Source: Vibrio metoecus (GTDB lineage Bacteria > Pseudomonadota > Gammaproteobacteria > Enterobacterales > Vibrionaceae). From it: DNA of 64,000 bases. The stretch is from positions 62,001 to 126,000 of the forward strand of contig NZ_JJMN01000070.1 in the NCBI RefSeq assembly GCF_000696385.1, in the 5' to 3' direction. The position numbers and the translations under genes are program-made. Every line of letters begins with the position of its first letter. Positions within the stretch are counted from its first letter, which is position 1. Positions 1 through 8,366 of the stretch are shown in pieces. Under the pieces are notes generated by a model. That model was given only the letters and a program-made list of their open reading frames with translations, was not told the origin of the DNA and did no database searches.

Positions 1-492
1 GAGCACCAAGCACTGGTTCGTGCCCGCATGATTTATGGGGATGAGCCTCTGCAACAAGCCTTTGCAACGATACGTCATGAGATTCTCTGTTTGCCGCGTG
101 AGGAACAAAAACTCAAACAAGAGGTGGTCGATATGCGGATCAAAATGCGCGATCACCTCGGCGGCAAAAAAAGCTGGGGCGTTTTTATGCTCAAGCAAGA
201 TGAAGGGGGAATTACCGATATTGAATTTTTAGCGCAATATCTGGTCTTACGCTTTAGTCATCAACAACCTAAGCTGACCCGTTGGTCAGATAATGTGCGC
301 ATTTTTGAATCCTTGATGAATCATCAAGTGATGGAGGAATCACAAGCCTTGGCATTGACCCATGCGTATACCAGCATGCGCGACCAAATTCATCGTCGTA
401 ACCTACTCAATCAATCGGCGGATGTGCGTGATTCCCAATTTGTGCTTGAACGTGAACAAGTGATACAAGCTTGGCAGCAGTGGCTCAGTTGA
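1..492 (+). CDS. glnE: Glutamate-ammonia ligase adenylyltransferase, C-terminal fragment (cut by window edge)
   Basis: The open frame runs in from base 1 and ends at a TGA, giving about 163 residues of the C-terminal part of GlnE. The family enzyme adds or removes AMP on glutamine synthetase in response to PII signalling. The visible part matches the helical C-terminal adenylylation half: a conserved stretch GGITDIEFLAQYLVLR near fragment residues 63-78 is the recognisable signature. The 5' end lies outside the window, so the ATG at base 28 is only an internal methionine. hldE follows 64 bases later on the same strand, the order also seen in Escherichia coli. No disruption is seen in this part. 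Confidence 0.9.
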   Translation, partial: EHQALVRARMIYGDEPLQQAFATIRHEILCLPREEQKLKQEVVDMRIKMRDHLGGKKSWGVFMLKQDEGGITDIEFLAQYLVLRFSHQQPKLTRWSDNVRIFESLMNHQVMEESQALALTHAYTSMRDQIHRRNLLNQSADVRDSQFVLEREQVIQAWQQWLS

Positions 493-500
493 GCACTTCT

Positions 501-514
501 GCCGCCTAGGCGGC
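501..514. other. Perfect 14-base palindrome between glnE and hldE
   Basis: GCCGCCTAGGCGGC is fully self-complementary and lies just after the glnE stop. No T-run follows, so it is not a classical terminator. It may attenuate or protect the glnE transcript end; its role is unknown. Confidence 0.4.
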
Positions 515-555
515 TGTGATAAACTCCGCCCCAATCGGATTATTGGAGATTGAGA

Positions 556-1986
556 ATGAAACCAGTCCTACCTGACTACAGCAAAGCGGGTGTGTTAATT
601 GTCGGTGATGTGATGCTTGATCGTTACTGGTATGGCCCTACTGGCCGTATCTCACCGGAAGCCCCTGTGCCAGTGGTAAAAGTAGAGCAGAGTGAAGAGC
701 GTCCTGGTGGTGCAGCTAACGTTGCGATGAACATTGCCTCTTTAGGTGGCCATGCACATATCATTGGCCTGACTGGGCAAGATGAACCGGCGAGTGTGTT
801 AACCGATAAGCTGACCTCGTTGAAGGTTCATTGTGATTTTGTCGCGCTGCCGAATTACCCGACCATCACTAAATTGCGTGTATTGAGCCGGGGTCAGCAA
901 CTGATCCGTCTGGATTTCGAAGATAAGTTTGAAAATACCGATGCGCAGTTGATCTTATCGCGCATGGAAAGTGCCTTGTCTAACGTTCGTGCAGTGATCT
1001 TGTCTGACTACGCCAAAGGTGCGCTAGAGCACGTGCAGCAATTCATTCAAAAAGCCAATGCAGCGGGTGTTCCCGTGTTTATCGATCCCAAAGGCAGCGA
1101 TTTTGAACGCTACCGTGGTGCATCACTCCTCACGCCAAATATGTCTGAGTTTGAAGCGGTAGTGGGTAAAGTGAAATCAGAGCAAGAGCTGGTAGAAAAA
1201 GGCTTTGCGCTGATTGAACAGTTTGATCTGGGGGCATTACTGGTCACTCGTAGTGAACACGGTATGACACTGCTCCGCCGTGGTATAGAGCCTTTCCATT
1301 TACCAACCCAAGCCAAAGAAGTGTATGACGTGACGGGCGCGGGCGATACGGTGATTTCTGTGCTAGCGGCTTCTGTTGCGGCAGGCAAAGCGCTCGATGA
1401 AGCTTGCGCTCTGGCTAACGCCGCTGCCGGTGTTGTGGTCGGTAAACTGGGTACATCAACCGTTTCAACGATTGAATTGGCAGAAGCGGTACACGGTAGC
1501 AAAGACACCGACTATGGCGTGATCAGCGAAGATGCACTGATTGAAGCCGTGAAGAAAGCGCAAGCTCGTGGCGAAAAAGTGGTGATGACTAACGGCTGTT
1601 TTGACATCTTGCATGCCGGTCATGTTTCCTATCTTAACCATGCAGCAGAACTGGGCGATCGCCTGATAGTTGCCGTTAACACAGATGAATCGGTAAAACG
1701 CCTGAAAGGCCCTGGCCGTCCTGTGAATAGCACCGATCGTCGTATGGCGGTATTGGCAGGTCTTGGCGCTGTAGACTGGGTAGTGCCATTTGGTGAGGAT
1801 ACACCACAACGTTTGATCGCAGCCGTTTTACCTGATTTATTGGTTAAAGGTGGCGATTACAAACCAGAAGATATTGCCGGCGGGCAAGAAGTGATTGCGG
1901 CTGGCGGTGAAGTCAAAGTTCTGAACTTTGAAGAAGGTTGTTCAACAACCGAAATTATTGAAGCGATCAAAGGTGGCCGCGGTTAA
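556..1986 (+). CDS. hldE: Bifunctional heptose 7-phosphate kinase / heptose 1-phosphate adenylyltransferase
   Basis: HldE makes ADP-heptose for the lipopolysaccharide inner core in two steps: phosphorylation of D-glycero-beta-D-manno-heptose 7-phosphate and adenylylation of the 1-phosphate. The 476-residue product shows both halves: an N-terminal ribokinase-type domain with the PfkB-type motif DVTGAGDT at residues 258-265, and a C-terminal nucleotidyltransferase domain opening with [11 protein letters not shown], the HxGH motif being at 353-356. The length is usual for the fused enzyme. The ATG at 556 is preceded by TTGGAGATTGAG; an in-frame TTG two codons upstream is a weaker choice. It follows glnE on the same strand. 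Confidence 0.96.
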   Translation: MKPVLPDYSKAGVLIVGDVMLDRYWYGPTGRISPEAPVPVVKVEQSEERPGGAANVAMNIASLGGHAHIIGLTGQDEPASVLTDKLTSLKVHCDFVALPNYPTITKLRVLSRGQQLIRLDFEDKFENTDAQLILSRMESALSNVRAVILSDYAKGALEHVQQFIQKANAAGVPVFIDPKGSDFERYRGASLLTPNMSEFEAVVGKVKSEQELVEKGFALIEQFDLGALLVTRSEHGMTLLRRGIEPFHLPTQAKEVYDVTGAGDTVISVLAASVAAGKALDEACALANAAAGVVVGKLGTSTVSTIELAEAVHGSKDTDYGVISEDALIEAVKKAQARGEKVVMTNGCFDILHAGHVSYLNHAAELGDRLIVAVNTDESVKRLKGPGRPVNSTDRRMAVLAGLGAVDWVVPFGEDTPQRLIAAVLPDLLVKGGDYKPEDIAGGQEVIAAGGEVKVLNFEEGCSTTEIIEAIKGGRG

Positions 1987-2040
1987 TTCTGCGCCACAAA
2001 TCACGCGCCGTTTATCACTCTCGTGAATAAACCAATAGCA

Positions 2041-2067
2041 AAAGGGGCCAAAACGGCCCCTTCGTTT
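2041..2067. terminator. Bidirectional terminator between hldE and tolC
   Basis: AAAGGGGCC-AAAA-CGGCCCCTT forms a strong stem followed by CGTTTTT on the plus strand and preceded by A-rich sequence. It sits between the convergent ends of hldE and tolC and can serve both. Confidence 0.85.
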
Positions 2068-2091
2068 TTCTAGTCTAATTCGTGTCACGAA

Positions 2092-3408
2092 TTACTTTTT
2101 CGCGACTTTCAAACCCGCATTCACATCCATGATGTCTTGCTCACTCAGAGTACCAACCGCTTGGCGCAGTTGCAGCACACTCAGAATATAATCATAGCGA
2201 GCGTTAGACAGGTTTTTGTTGGCATCGTACAGACGACGTGTAGCGTCGAGCACGTCAACAATGGTACGTGTACCCACATCAAAACCCGCTTCGGTCGCTT
2301 CCAGTGCTGACTTCGCTGAAATCACTGCTTGTTCGTAGGCACGCAGTGCACCAATTGAAGCATTAATGTTGTTGTTGTACGCACGTACATCTTTAACCAC
2401 TGAACGGTAAGCCGCTTCCAGATCTTGGCTCGCAGCCACATAAGCAAATTCAGCCTGCTTGGTCTGTGAAGTTGTATTACCACCTGTGTACAAAGGAACC
2501 GACAGATTCACACCGATTTTGAAATCGTTGTACTCTTCGCTAGAGCTGCCTTTGGCATTGTCGTTACTGTTGTTACCATAGTCATAGCCGCCATTTAGAG
2601 TGAGCGATGGCAGGTGGCCAGAGCTAGCAAGCGAGATATTATCGCGCGCCACGTCTTGGCTAATACGAGCCGACAATAGTGACAAGTTCTGCTGCTGGGC
2701 TTTCTCGATCAGTGCTTCTGTTGAGTCAGTAGTACGACTTGCCGCAAAACGCTTGGTGTCTAATACCGCTAGCTTCGAATATTCTTGGCCAGTGATTTCA
2801 CGTAGGGTTTCGTAGCTGTTGGTCAAACTGTTTTCTGCCAACACTTCATCGGCTAATACACCATCATATTGTGCTTGTGCATCATGCACGTCGGTAATCG
2901 CTGACAAACCGACTTCAAAACGCTGTTTAGTTTGCTCAAGTTGACGACCTACGGCGGCTTTTTCTGCACGCACAAATTCTAGGTTATCTTGAGCGCGTAG
3001 CACTTCAAAATAAGCGTTTGCAACACGTAAGATTAAGCCTTGTTGCGCTGCAGCATACTGAGAGTCTGCTTGGCGGGCTTTTTTCTCAGAAGTATCGAGG
3101 CTGATCCAGCTTGAACGTTGATACAGCTCTTGCGAGAAGCTGATGCCCGCGGTAAAGAGATCGCTTTCGCGTAGATCTTGATCACTACGGTTTACATTGT
3201 AGCCAGCTTTCAAATCGATTTGTGGCAAAAGAGAGCTGCGGCTTGAGGTAACCGCTTCAAACGCTGCATCACGTTGAGCCGCTACACTAAGTAACTGGGG
3301 ATCATTTTCTTTCGCTTGGTTATAAATCTCTGCCAGGTTTTCTGCCCAAACGGCAGAGCTTAGTGTGCCTAGCGCAGCACTAACAAATAATGGAAGCAGT
3401 TTTTTCAT
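2092..3408 (-). CDS. tolC: Outer membrane efflux channel TolC
   Basis: The 438-residue product is an outer membrane efflux protein of the TolC family, the exit duct used by RND and MFS tripartite pumps and type I secretion. It starts with a signal peptide (MKKLLPLFVSAALGTLSSAVWA, cleavage likely after AWA around residue 22), followed by ENLAEIYNQAKENDPQL, typical of mature TolC. Two similar alpha-helical halves follow, with a GVNLSVPLYTGG motif in the second half. The start at 3408 was chosen because it places the signal peptide first; an in-frame upstream codon at 3450 would add 14 unsuitable residues. It is transcribed divergently from nudF. Confidence 0.95.
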   Translation of the reverse strand: MKKLLPLFVSAALGTLSSAVWAENLAEIYNQAKENDPQLLSVAAQRDAAFEAVTSSRSSLLPQIDLKAGYNVNRSDQDLRESDLFTAGISFSQELYQRSSWISLDTSEKKARQADSQYAAAQQGLILRVANAYFEVLRAQDNLEFVRAEKAAVGRQLEQTKQRFEVGLSAITDVHDAQAQYDGVLADEVLAENSLTNSYETLREITGQEYSKLAVLDTKRFAASRTTDSTEALIEKAQQQNLSLLSARISQDVARDNISLASSGHLPSLTLNGGYDYGNNSNDNAKGSSSEEYNDFKIGVNLSVPLYTGGNTTSQTKQAEFAYVAASQDLEAAYRSVVKDVRAYNNNINASIGALRAYEQAVISAKSALEATEAGFDVGTRTIVDVLDATRRLYDANKNLSNARYDYILSVLQLRQAVGTLSEQDIMDVNAGLKVAKK

Positions 3409-3640
3409 CGGTCCTATTCCTGACGTGATGTGAAAGGATTTATTCCTCAAGAGTTTAACTCAAATTGGTGGTAATTCACCCGAAACTTTGCACTTTTTTA
3501 CACTTAACTATCCACTTGTGCAATAAAATTTATGACCCACTTAAAAAATAAAATAAATTTTATATAAAAAGTTGAGTCACCACTTGGTGGTCGGCAAATT
3601 CCGCGAGTAAACTATAAAATTCTCTATATAGGAGGTACGA

Positions 3641-4267
3641 ATGCAAGACGCGAATCAGCAGCCAGTCTCTTTTAATAAGAAAGATGTCGAAATCCTTAAT
3701 AAAGAGACACTATTTAAAGGTTTCTTCCGCATGATTAAGTATCGCTTCAAGCATAAACGCTTTGCGGGGGGCTGGAGTGAGCCGATCGAGCGAGAGATGT
3801 TTGAACGTGGTCATGCCGCTGCGATGCTGCCGTACGATCCTATTCGTGACCAAGTAGTGATCATTGAGCAGATCCGCGTGGGAGCGTTAGAACATGAACA
3901 GCCTTGGCAACTGGAAATTGTTGCAGGGGTCATTGATACCGAAGAAAGCTCTGAACAAGTCGTACGCCGTGAGGCGATGGAAGAGGCGGGGCTAGCAGTG
4001 GGGCGGATTGAGAAAATCACCTCTTACTATCCTTCTTCTGGGGGATGTTCTGAAAAGTTGGATGTTTTTATTGGTGAGGTCGACTGTTCACAAGCCGGTG
4101 GTATTCATGGTTTAGACTGTGAAGGTGAAGACATTAAAGTGCACGTGATGAGCCGTCAGGATGCCTACCAATTGGTTTTGCAAGGACGAATTGAAAATGG
4201 TGCTTCAATCATTGCCTTACAGTGGTTGGAGCTGAATTATCAGCCATTACAACAGCAATGGCAGTAA
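3641..4267 (+). CDS. nudF: ADP-ribose pyrophosphatase (Nudix hydrolase)
   Basis: NudF hydrolyses ADP-ribose to AMP and ribose 5-phosphate. The 208-residue product carries the Nudix box from about residue 97: GVIDTEESSEQVVRREAMEE, continuing AGL, which fits the pattern Gx5Ex7REUxEExGU. The start has an excellent ribosome binding site, TAGGAGGTACGA. It heads a compact plus-strand group, nudF-yqiB-cpdA-yqiA with parE and parC behind, as in enterobacteria. The intergenic region back to tolC is AT-rich and holds an ACCACTTGGTGGT palindrome; a promoter there is likely but not pinned down. Confidence 0.93.
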   Translation: MQDANQQPVSFNKKDVEILNKETLFKGFFRMIKYRFKHKRFAGGWSEPIEREMFERGHAAAMLPYDPIRDQVVIIEQIRVGALEHEQPWQLEIVAGVIDTEESSEQVVRREAMEEAGLAVGRIEKITSYYPSSGGCSEKLDVFIGEVDCSQAGGIHGLDCEGEDIKVHVMSRQDAYQLVLQGRIENGASIIALQWLELNYQPLQQQWQ

Positions 4268-4273
4268 TAAGTG

Positions 4274-4720
4274 ATGAGTCAATTGACAGCAAGAAAACCT
4301 TATCATGTTGATCTTCCTGAATTAATGCGGGTATATGAGACCAACTACGCCAAACTGAATGCTCTGTTGCCTGTGCAGCCGGAGGTCGGTGATGTACGTT
4401 GTTATCAAGCTGCTCAAATGACTTATCAACTGGAAGTGCTAGAGGTCACAAAGTACACAACTTTGTTGGAGATTTGTCAAAGTGATGACTTGTCAGTATT
4501 TCCATTGCCAACTATGTCTGTCAGGCTGTACCACGATGCTCGCGTGGCCGAGGTGTGCGCCAGTGAACAATTAGGGCGAGTGCTACCACGTTATGACTAT
4601 CCGAACGAAAACATGGTGCAACCCGACGAAAAAGTACAACTGAATCGTTTTTTAGGTGATTGGCTAACTTTTTGCCTTAAGCATGGCATTAGCCGTAGCC
4701 CGATCTCCCTATCACAATAA
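4274..4720 (+). CDS. yqiB: DUF1249 family protein YqiB
   Basis: This 148-residue protein belongs to the DUF1249 (YqiB) family, of unknown biochemical function, found next to nudF and cpdA in many gammaproteobacteria. Recognisable family features are the N-terminal YHVDLPELMRVYETNYAKL and the central PLPTMSVRLYHDARVAEV. There is no signal peptide or membrane segment. I chose the ATG at 4274; the GTG one codon upstream is also possible. The gene starts seven bases after the nudF stop, so cotranscription is expected. Confidence 0.85.
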   Translation: MSQLTARKPYHVDLPELMRVYETNYAKLNALLPVQPEVGDVRCYQAAQMTYQLEVLEVTKYTTLLEICQSDDLSVFPLPTMSVRLYHDARVAEVCASEQLGRVLPRYDYPNENMVQPDEKVQLNRFLGDWLTFCLKHGISRSPISLSQ

Positions 4721-4744
4721 ATAACAGAGTTAGGTTTACCGATT

Positions 4745-5563
4745 TTGAAAGTGTCGTCTCAATCAGAGGATTCATCCGTCAAGCTTGTTCAGATCACGGA
4801 CACACATTTGTTCGCCGCTGAGAATGGGAGCTTGCTTAGCGTGAATACGGCTGACAGTTTTGCTGCTGTGGTTGCGGCCATTGGTGAAGAAAAGGTGGTG
4901 TTTGATGCCATTCTCGCCACGGGCGATATCTCGCAAGACCACACCGCTGAGTCTTATCAGCGTTTTGTCTCGGGGATTCAGCCATTACAAAAAAACTGTT
5001 ATTGGTTACCGGGCAATCATGATTACAAACCTAGCATGCAGAGTGTGCTGCCTACGGATCAAGTTCAGGCACAAGAACAAGTATTACTCGGTGAACATTG
5101 GCAAATGGTGTTGCTTGATTCGCAAGTGACAGGTGTACCGCATGGCAAACTGAGTGAGCAGCAGTTACAACTGCTGGATAATAAACTGACCGAGTATCCA
5201 GAACGCCACACTTTAGTTCTGCTGCATCATCATCCGCTCTTGGTGGGAAGCGCTTGGCTTGATCAACACACACTCAAAGAGAGTGAGCGTTTTTGGGATG
5301 TCGTCGCCAAGCACCGTAATGTGAAAGCCATTGTGTGTGGCCATGTGCATCAGGATATGGATCGTCTTCATCTTGGCGCGCGTGTGATGGCAACCCCATC
5401 AACCTGTGTGCAGTTTAAGCCCAATTCACAAGATTTCGCGTTAGACAACTGCTCGCCGGGTTGGCGTGAGTTGACGTTGCATGCCGATGGGCAAGTGAGC
5501 ACCCAAGTGAAGCGACTTAAACAAGGCCGCTTCTTACCTGACTTTAACTCGAACGGATACTGA
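4745..5563 (+). CDS. cpdA: 3',5'-cyclic-AMP phosphodiesterase
   Basis: CpdA hydrolyses cAMP and so tunes CRP activity. The 272-residue product shows the metallophosphoesterase motifs in order: ITDTHLFA near residue 17, ATGDISQD near 58, PGNHDYK near 89, LLHHHP near 158 and CGHVHQD near 197, which supply the dinuclear metal site. The start codon read here is TTG at 4745, preceded by GTTAGGTTTACCGATT; a GTG two codons later is an alternative. It sits between yqiB and yqiA, the usual context of cpdA, and is probably cotranscribed with both. Confidence 0.92.
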   Translation: MKVSSQSEDSSVKLVQITDTHLFAAENGSLLSVNTADSFAAVVAAIGEEKVVFDAILATGDISQDHTAESYQRFVSGIQPLQKNCYWLPGNHDYKPSMQSVLPTDQVQAQEQVLLGEHWQMVLLDSQVTGVPHGKLSEQQLQLLDNKLTEYPERHTLVLLHHHPLLVGSAWLDQHTLKESERFWDVVAKHRNVKAIVCGHVHQDMDRLHLGARVMATPSTCVQFKPNSQDFALDNCSPGWRELTLHADGQVSTQVKRLKQGRFLPDFNSNGY

Positions 5564-5564
5564 T

Positions 5565-6152
5565 ATGACTGCCCGCCCTGCATTGCTGCTTTACATCCAC
5601 GGTTTTAACAGCTCACCTTTGTCACACAAAGCGCAAGTGATGCAGCAGTATTGCCAGCAGTATCGGCCTGATATCAAAGTCGTAGTGCCCAAATTACCGA
5701 GCTTTCCTGCGCAAGCGGCGCAGCATTTACTATCGGTGGTGGAACAATATCGTGCGCAATATCGGATCGGGCTGGTGGGCAGTTCATTAGGCGGTTATCT
5801 CTCCACTTGGTTAAATGCCCAATTTGGCTTTCGTGCGGTCCTGATCAATCCCGCCGTCAAACCTTACGAGCTATTAGCCGATTTCCTTGGTGAGCAAATC
5901 AATCCTTATACGCAAGAGCACTATGTGCTCAAGGCTTGTCATATTGATGAGTTGAAAGCCTTGGACACCCCCACTCTTAAGCAGCCAAGCGATTTTTGGT
6001 TACTGCAGCAAAAAGGCGATGAAGTGCTCGATTACCGACAAGCGGTGGACAAATACCGAGCCGCCAAGCTGACGCTGGAAGAAAATGGCGACCACAGTTT
6101 TGTCGATTTTGAGCGATATCCAAAGCAGATCATTGAATTTCTCGACCTTTGA
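5565..6152 (+). CDS. yqiA: Esterase YqiA (alpha/beta hydrolase)
   Basis: This 195-residue alpha/beta hydrolase of the YqiA/UPF0227 family has the nucleophile elbow GSSLGG around residues 72-77, an early YIHGFNSSPLSHK oxyanion region, an Asp in KGDEVLDY and a catalytic His in NGDHSF near the C-terminus. E. coli YqiA acts on short acyl esters; the natural substrate is unknown. The ATG follows the cpdA stop within a couple of bases, and parE lies downstream, as in E. coli. Confidence 0.88.
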   Translation: MTARPALLLYIHGFNSSPLSHKAQVMQQYCQQYRPDIKVVVPKLPSFPAQAAQHLLSVVEQYRAQYRIGLVGSSLGGYLSTWLNAQFGFRAVLINPAVKPYELLADFLGEQINPYTQEHYVLKACHIDELKALDTPTLKQPSDFWLLQQKGDEVLDYRQAVDKYRAAKLTLEENGDHSFVDFERYPKQIIEFLDL

Positions 6153-6482
6153 TTGATAGCCGACTTTTACTGTTTGCGGAGTCAATCCGCGTTTTGCTGC
6201 GCAAAGCTTCATAAATTTACTTGATACTTGCGCTGTGCCCTTGACATCAGAGGGCGGCTTCCAGACTATGTTCCCCTTAGACTTTAGCGTGAAAGTTCCC
6301 AGTGACTGAGTGGCTTGCCGCGTGATCAACTCATGCGTTTGGCCTAAATACTCAACTTGGGTTGAGTTGGATGAACTGCCCCAAATTAATGCGATTTTTC
6401 GCACAATTCATACACAAAAAAACGGGTTTTCACACAGCGCTGATAAAGTTACCAATCATGAGCAAATAAAGCATTCCGTATT
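6153..6482. other. 330-base gap between yqiA and parE
   Basis: The gap holds a short hairpin, GCGGA-GTCAA-TCCGC, followed by GTTTTG near 6176-6194, that could end the yqiA transcript. On the minus strand it also has an open frame starting with ATG at 6404 (MRKIALIWGSSSNSTQ) that stays open for over 80 codons before running into the 3' end of yqiA antisense. I know no family for it. The bases just before 6483 hold no strong Shine-Dalgarno for parE. Confidence 0.4.
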
Positions 6483-8363
6483 ATGACTGAACAATATAAT
6501 GCTGGCGCCATTGAGGTACTCAATGGCTTAGAACCAGTGCGTCGCAGACCGGGAATGTATACCGACACCACGCGCCCCAATCACCTTGGGCAAGAAGTGA
6601 TCGACAACTCCGTCGATGAAGCGCTGGCCGGATACGCCTCCAAAATTCAGGTAATTCTCCATGCCGATCAATCACTCGAAGTGATTGATGATGGGCGAGG
6701 GATGCCCGTGGATATTCACCCCGAAGAGAAAGTTTCTGGGGTTGAACTTATCCTGTGCAAACTGCATGCGGGCGGCAAGTTCTCCAACAAAAACTACCAA
6801 TTCTCTGGCGGCTTGCACGGGGTGGGTATTTCGGTGGTGAATGCGCTCTCCAAACGGGTAGAAGTGGCGGTGCGTCGTGATGGCCAAGTGTATGAAATCG
6901 CTTTTGAACATGGCGATAAAGTGACTGAGCTGACAGTTACTGGCACTTGTGGTCGTCGTAACACCGGTACTAGCGTCCATTTCTGGCCAGACACCAAATA
7001 CTTTGACTCACCGAATTTCTCCGTATCGCGCCTGATTAATAACTTGCGAGCCAAGGCGGTACTTTGCCCTGGCTTAGAAATCATCTTTACCGATAAGGTG
7101 AATAACAACGAGCACCGCTGGTTGTACGAAGATGGCCTAAAAGACTATCTGGCCGAAGGGGTGAAAGGTTATACCTTACTGCCGGAAGAGCCGTTTACAG
7201 GCGAATTTACTGCGCAAACCGAAGCGGCAACGTGGGCGGTGATTTGGCTACCCGAAGGTGGCGAGCTGATCACGGAAAGCTACGTTAACCTGATCCCGAC
7301 CGCGCAAGGCGGTACCCATGTCAACGGCTTACGCCAAGGCTTGCTGGATGCGATGCGCGAGTTTTGTGAGTTCCGCAACCTGCTGCCACGCGGGGTAAAA
7401 CTGACGGGCGAAGACGTGTTTGATCGCTGCGCATATGTCTTGTCGATCAAAATGCAAGATCCGCAGTTTGCTGGCCAAACCAAAGAGCGCCTCTCTTCAC
7501 GCCAATCGGCGGCGTTTGTATCCGGTGTGGTGAAAGACGCGTTCAGCTTGTGGCTGAACGAAAAACCACAACTGGCAGAGCAGTTAGCTGAAGTCTGTAT
7601 TGCCAACGCGCACAGCCGAATGCGTGCCAGCAAGAAAGTGGTGCGTAAGAAGATCGCTTCAGGTCCTGCCTTACCAGGTAAATTGACTGACTGTACAGTG
7701 CAAGACCTTAACCGCACTGAACTCTTCCTGGTGGAAGGGGATTCGGCGGGCGGCTCGGCGAAGCAAGCGCGGGATCGTGAATTCCAAGCGGTAATGCCGC
7801 TGCGCGGTAAAATCCTCAATACGTGGGAAGTTTCTGCCGATCAGGTACTGGCTTCACAAGAAGTGCACGACATCTCGGTTGCTCTGGGGATAGATCCGGA
7901 CAACGACAACCTCGAAGCACTGCGCTACGGCAAAGTCTGTATTCTTGCCGATGCGGACTCCGATGGTCTGCACATCGCTACTCTATTGTGTGCGCTGTTT
8001 ACCCGCCATTTCCGCGCGCTAGTGAAAGCGGGGCACGTCTATGTTGCCATGCCGCCACTCTACCGCATCGACTGTGGTAAAGAAGTGTTCTACGCACTGG
8101 ATGATCAGGAAAAAGAGGGCGTATTAGAGCGCCTGAGCCAGAAAAAAGCCAAAGTGAACGTACAACGCTTTAAAGGCTTGGGTGAAATGAACCCGCTGCA
8201 ATTGCGTGAAACCACGATGGATCCCAACACTCGCCGATTGGTGCAACTGACCATTGATGATGCCGAAGCGACCGACGAGATGATGGATATGTTGCTGGGT
8301 AAAAAACGTGCGGATGATCGCCGTACTTGGCTGCAACGCAACGGCGATATGGCAGAGGTGTAA
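6483..8363 (+). CDS. parE: DNA topoisomerase IV subunit B
   Basis: ParE is the ATPase subunit of topoisomerase IV, which unlinks daughter chromosomes. The 626-residue protein has the GHKL ATPase signatures EVIDNSVDEALAG (about residues 38-50) and DDGRGMPVD, a glycine-rich GGLHGVG ATP lid, the TOPRIM motif LVEGDSAGGSAKQARDR near residue 420 and PLRGKILN after it, and a C-terminal FKGLGEMNPLQL. The length is standard. parC starts three bases after the parE stop, so the two are translated as a pair. Confidence 0.97.
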   Translation: MTEQYNAGAIEVLNGLEPVRRRPGMYTDTTRPNHLGQEVIDNSVDEALAGYASKIQVILHADQSLEVIDDGRGMPVDIHPEEKVSGVELILCKLHAGGKFSNKNYQFSGGLHGVGISVVNALSKRVEVAVRRDGQVYEIAFEHGDKVTELTVTGTCGRRNTGTSVHFWPDTKYFDSPNFSVSRLINNLRAKAVLCPGLEIIFTDKVNNNEHRWLYEDGLKDYLAEGVKGYTLLPEEPFTGEFTAQTEAATWAVIWLPEGGELITESYVNLIPTAQGGTHVNGLRQGLLDAMREFCEFRNLLPRGVKLTGEDVFDRCAYVLSIKMQDPQFAGQTKERLSSRQSAAFVSGVVKDAFSLWLNEKPQLAEQLAEVCIANAHSRMRASKKVVRKKIASGPALPGKLTDCTVQDLNRTELFLVEGDSAGGSAKQARDREFQAVMPLRGKILNTWEVSADQVLASQEVHDISVALGIDPDNDNLEALRYGKVCILADADSDGLHIATLLCALFTRHFRALVKAGHVYVAMPPLYRIDCGKEVFYALDDQEKEGVLERLSQKKAKVNVQRFKGLGEMNPLQLRETTMDPNTRRLVQLTIDDAEATDEMMDMLLGKKRADDRRTWLQRNGDMAEV

Positions 8364-8366
8364 CGA

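Noticed and set aside
7280..7819. 179-codon antisense frame inside parE
   Set aside because: Ser/Arg-rich shadow of a well conserved gene.
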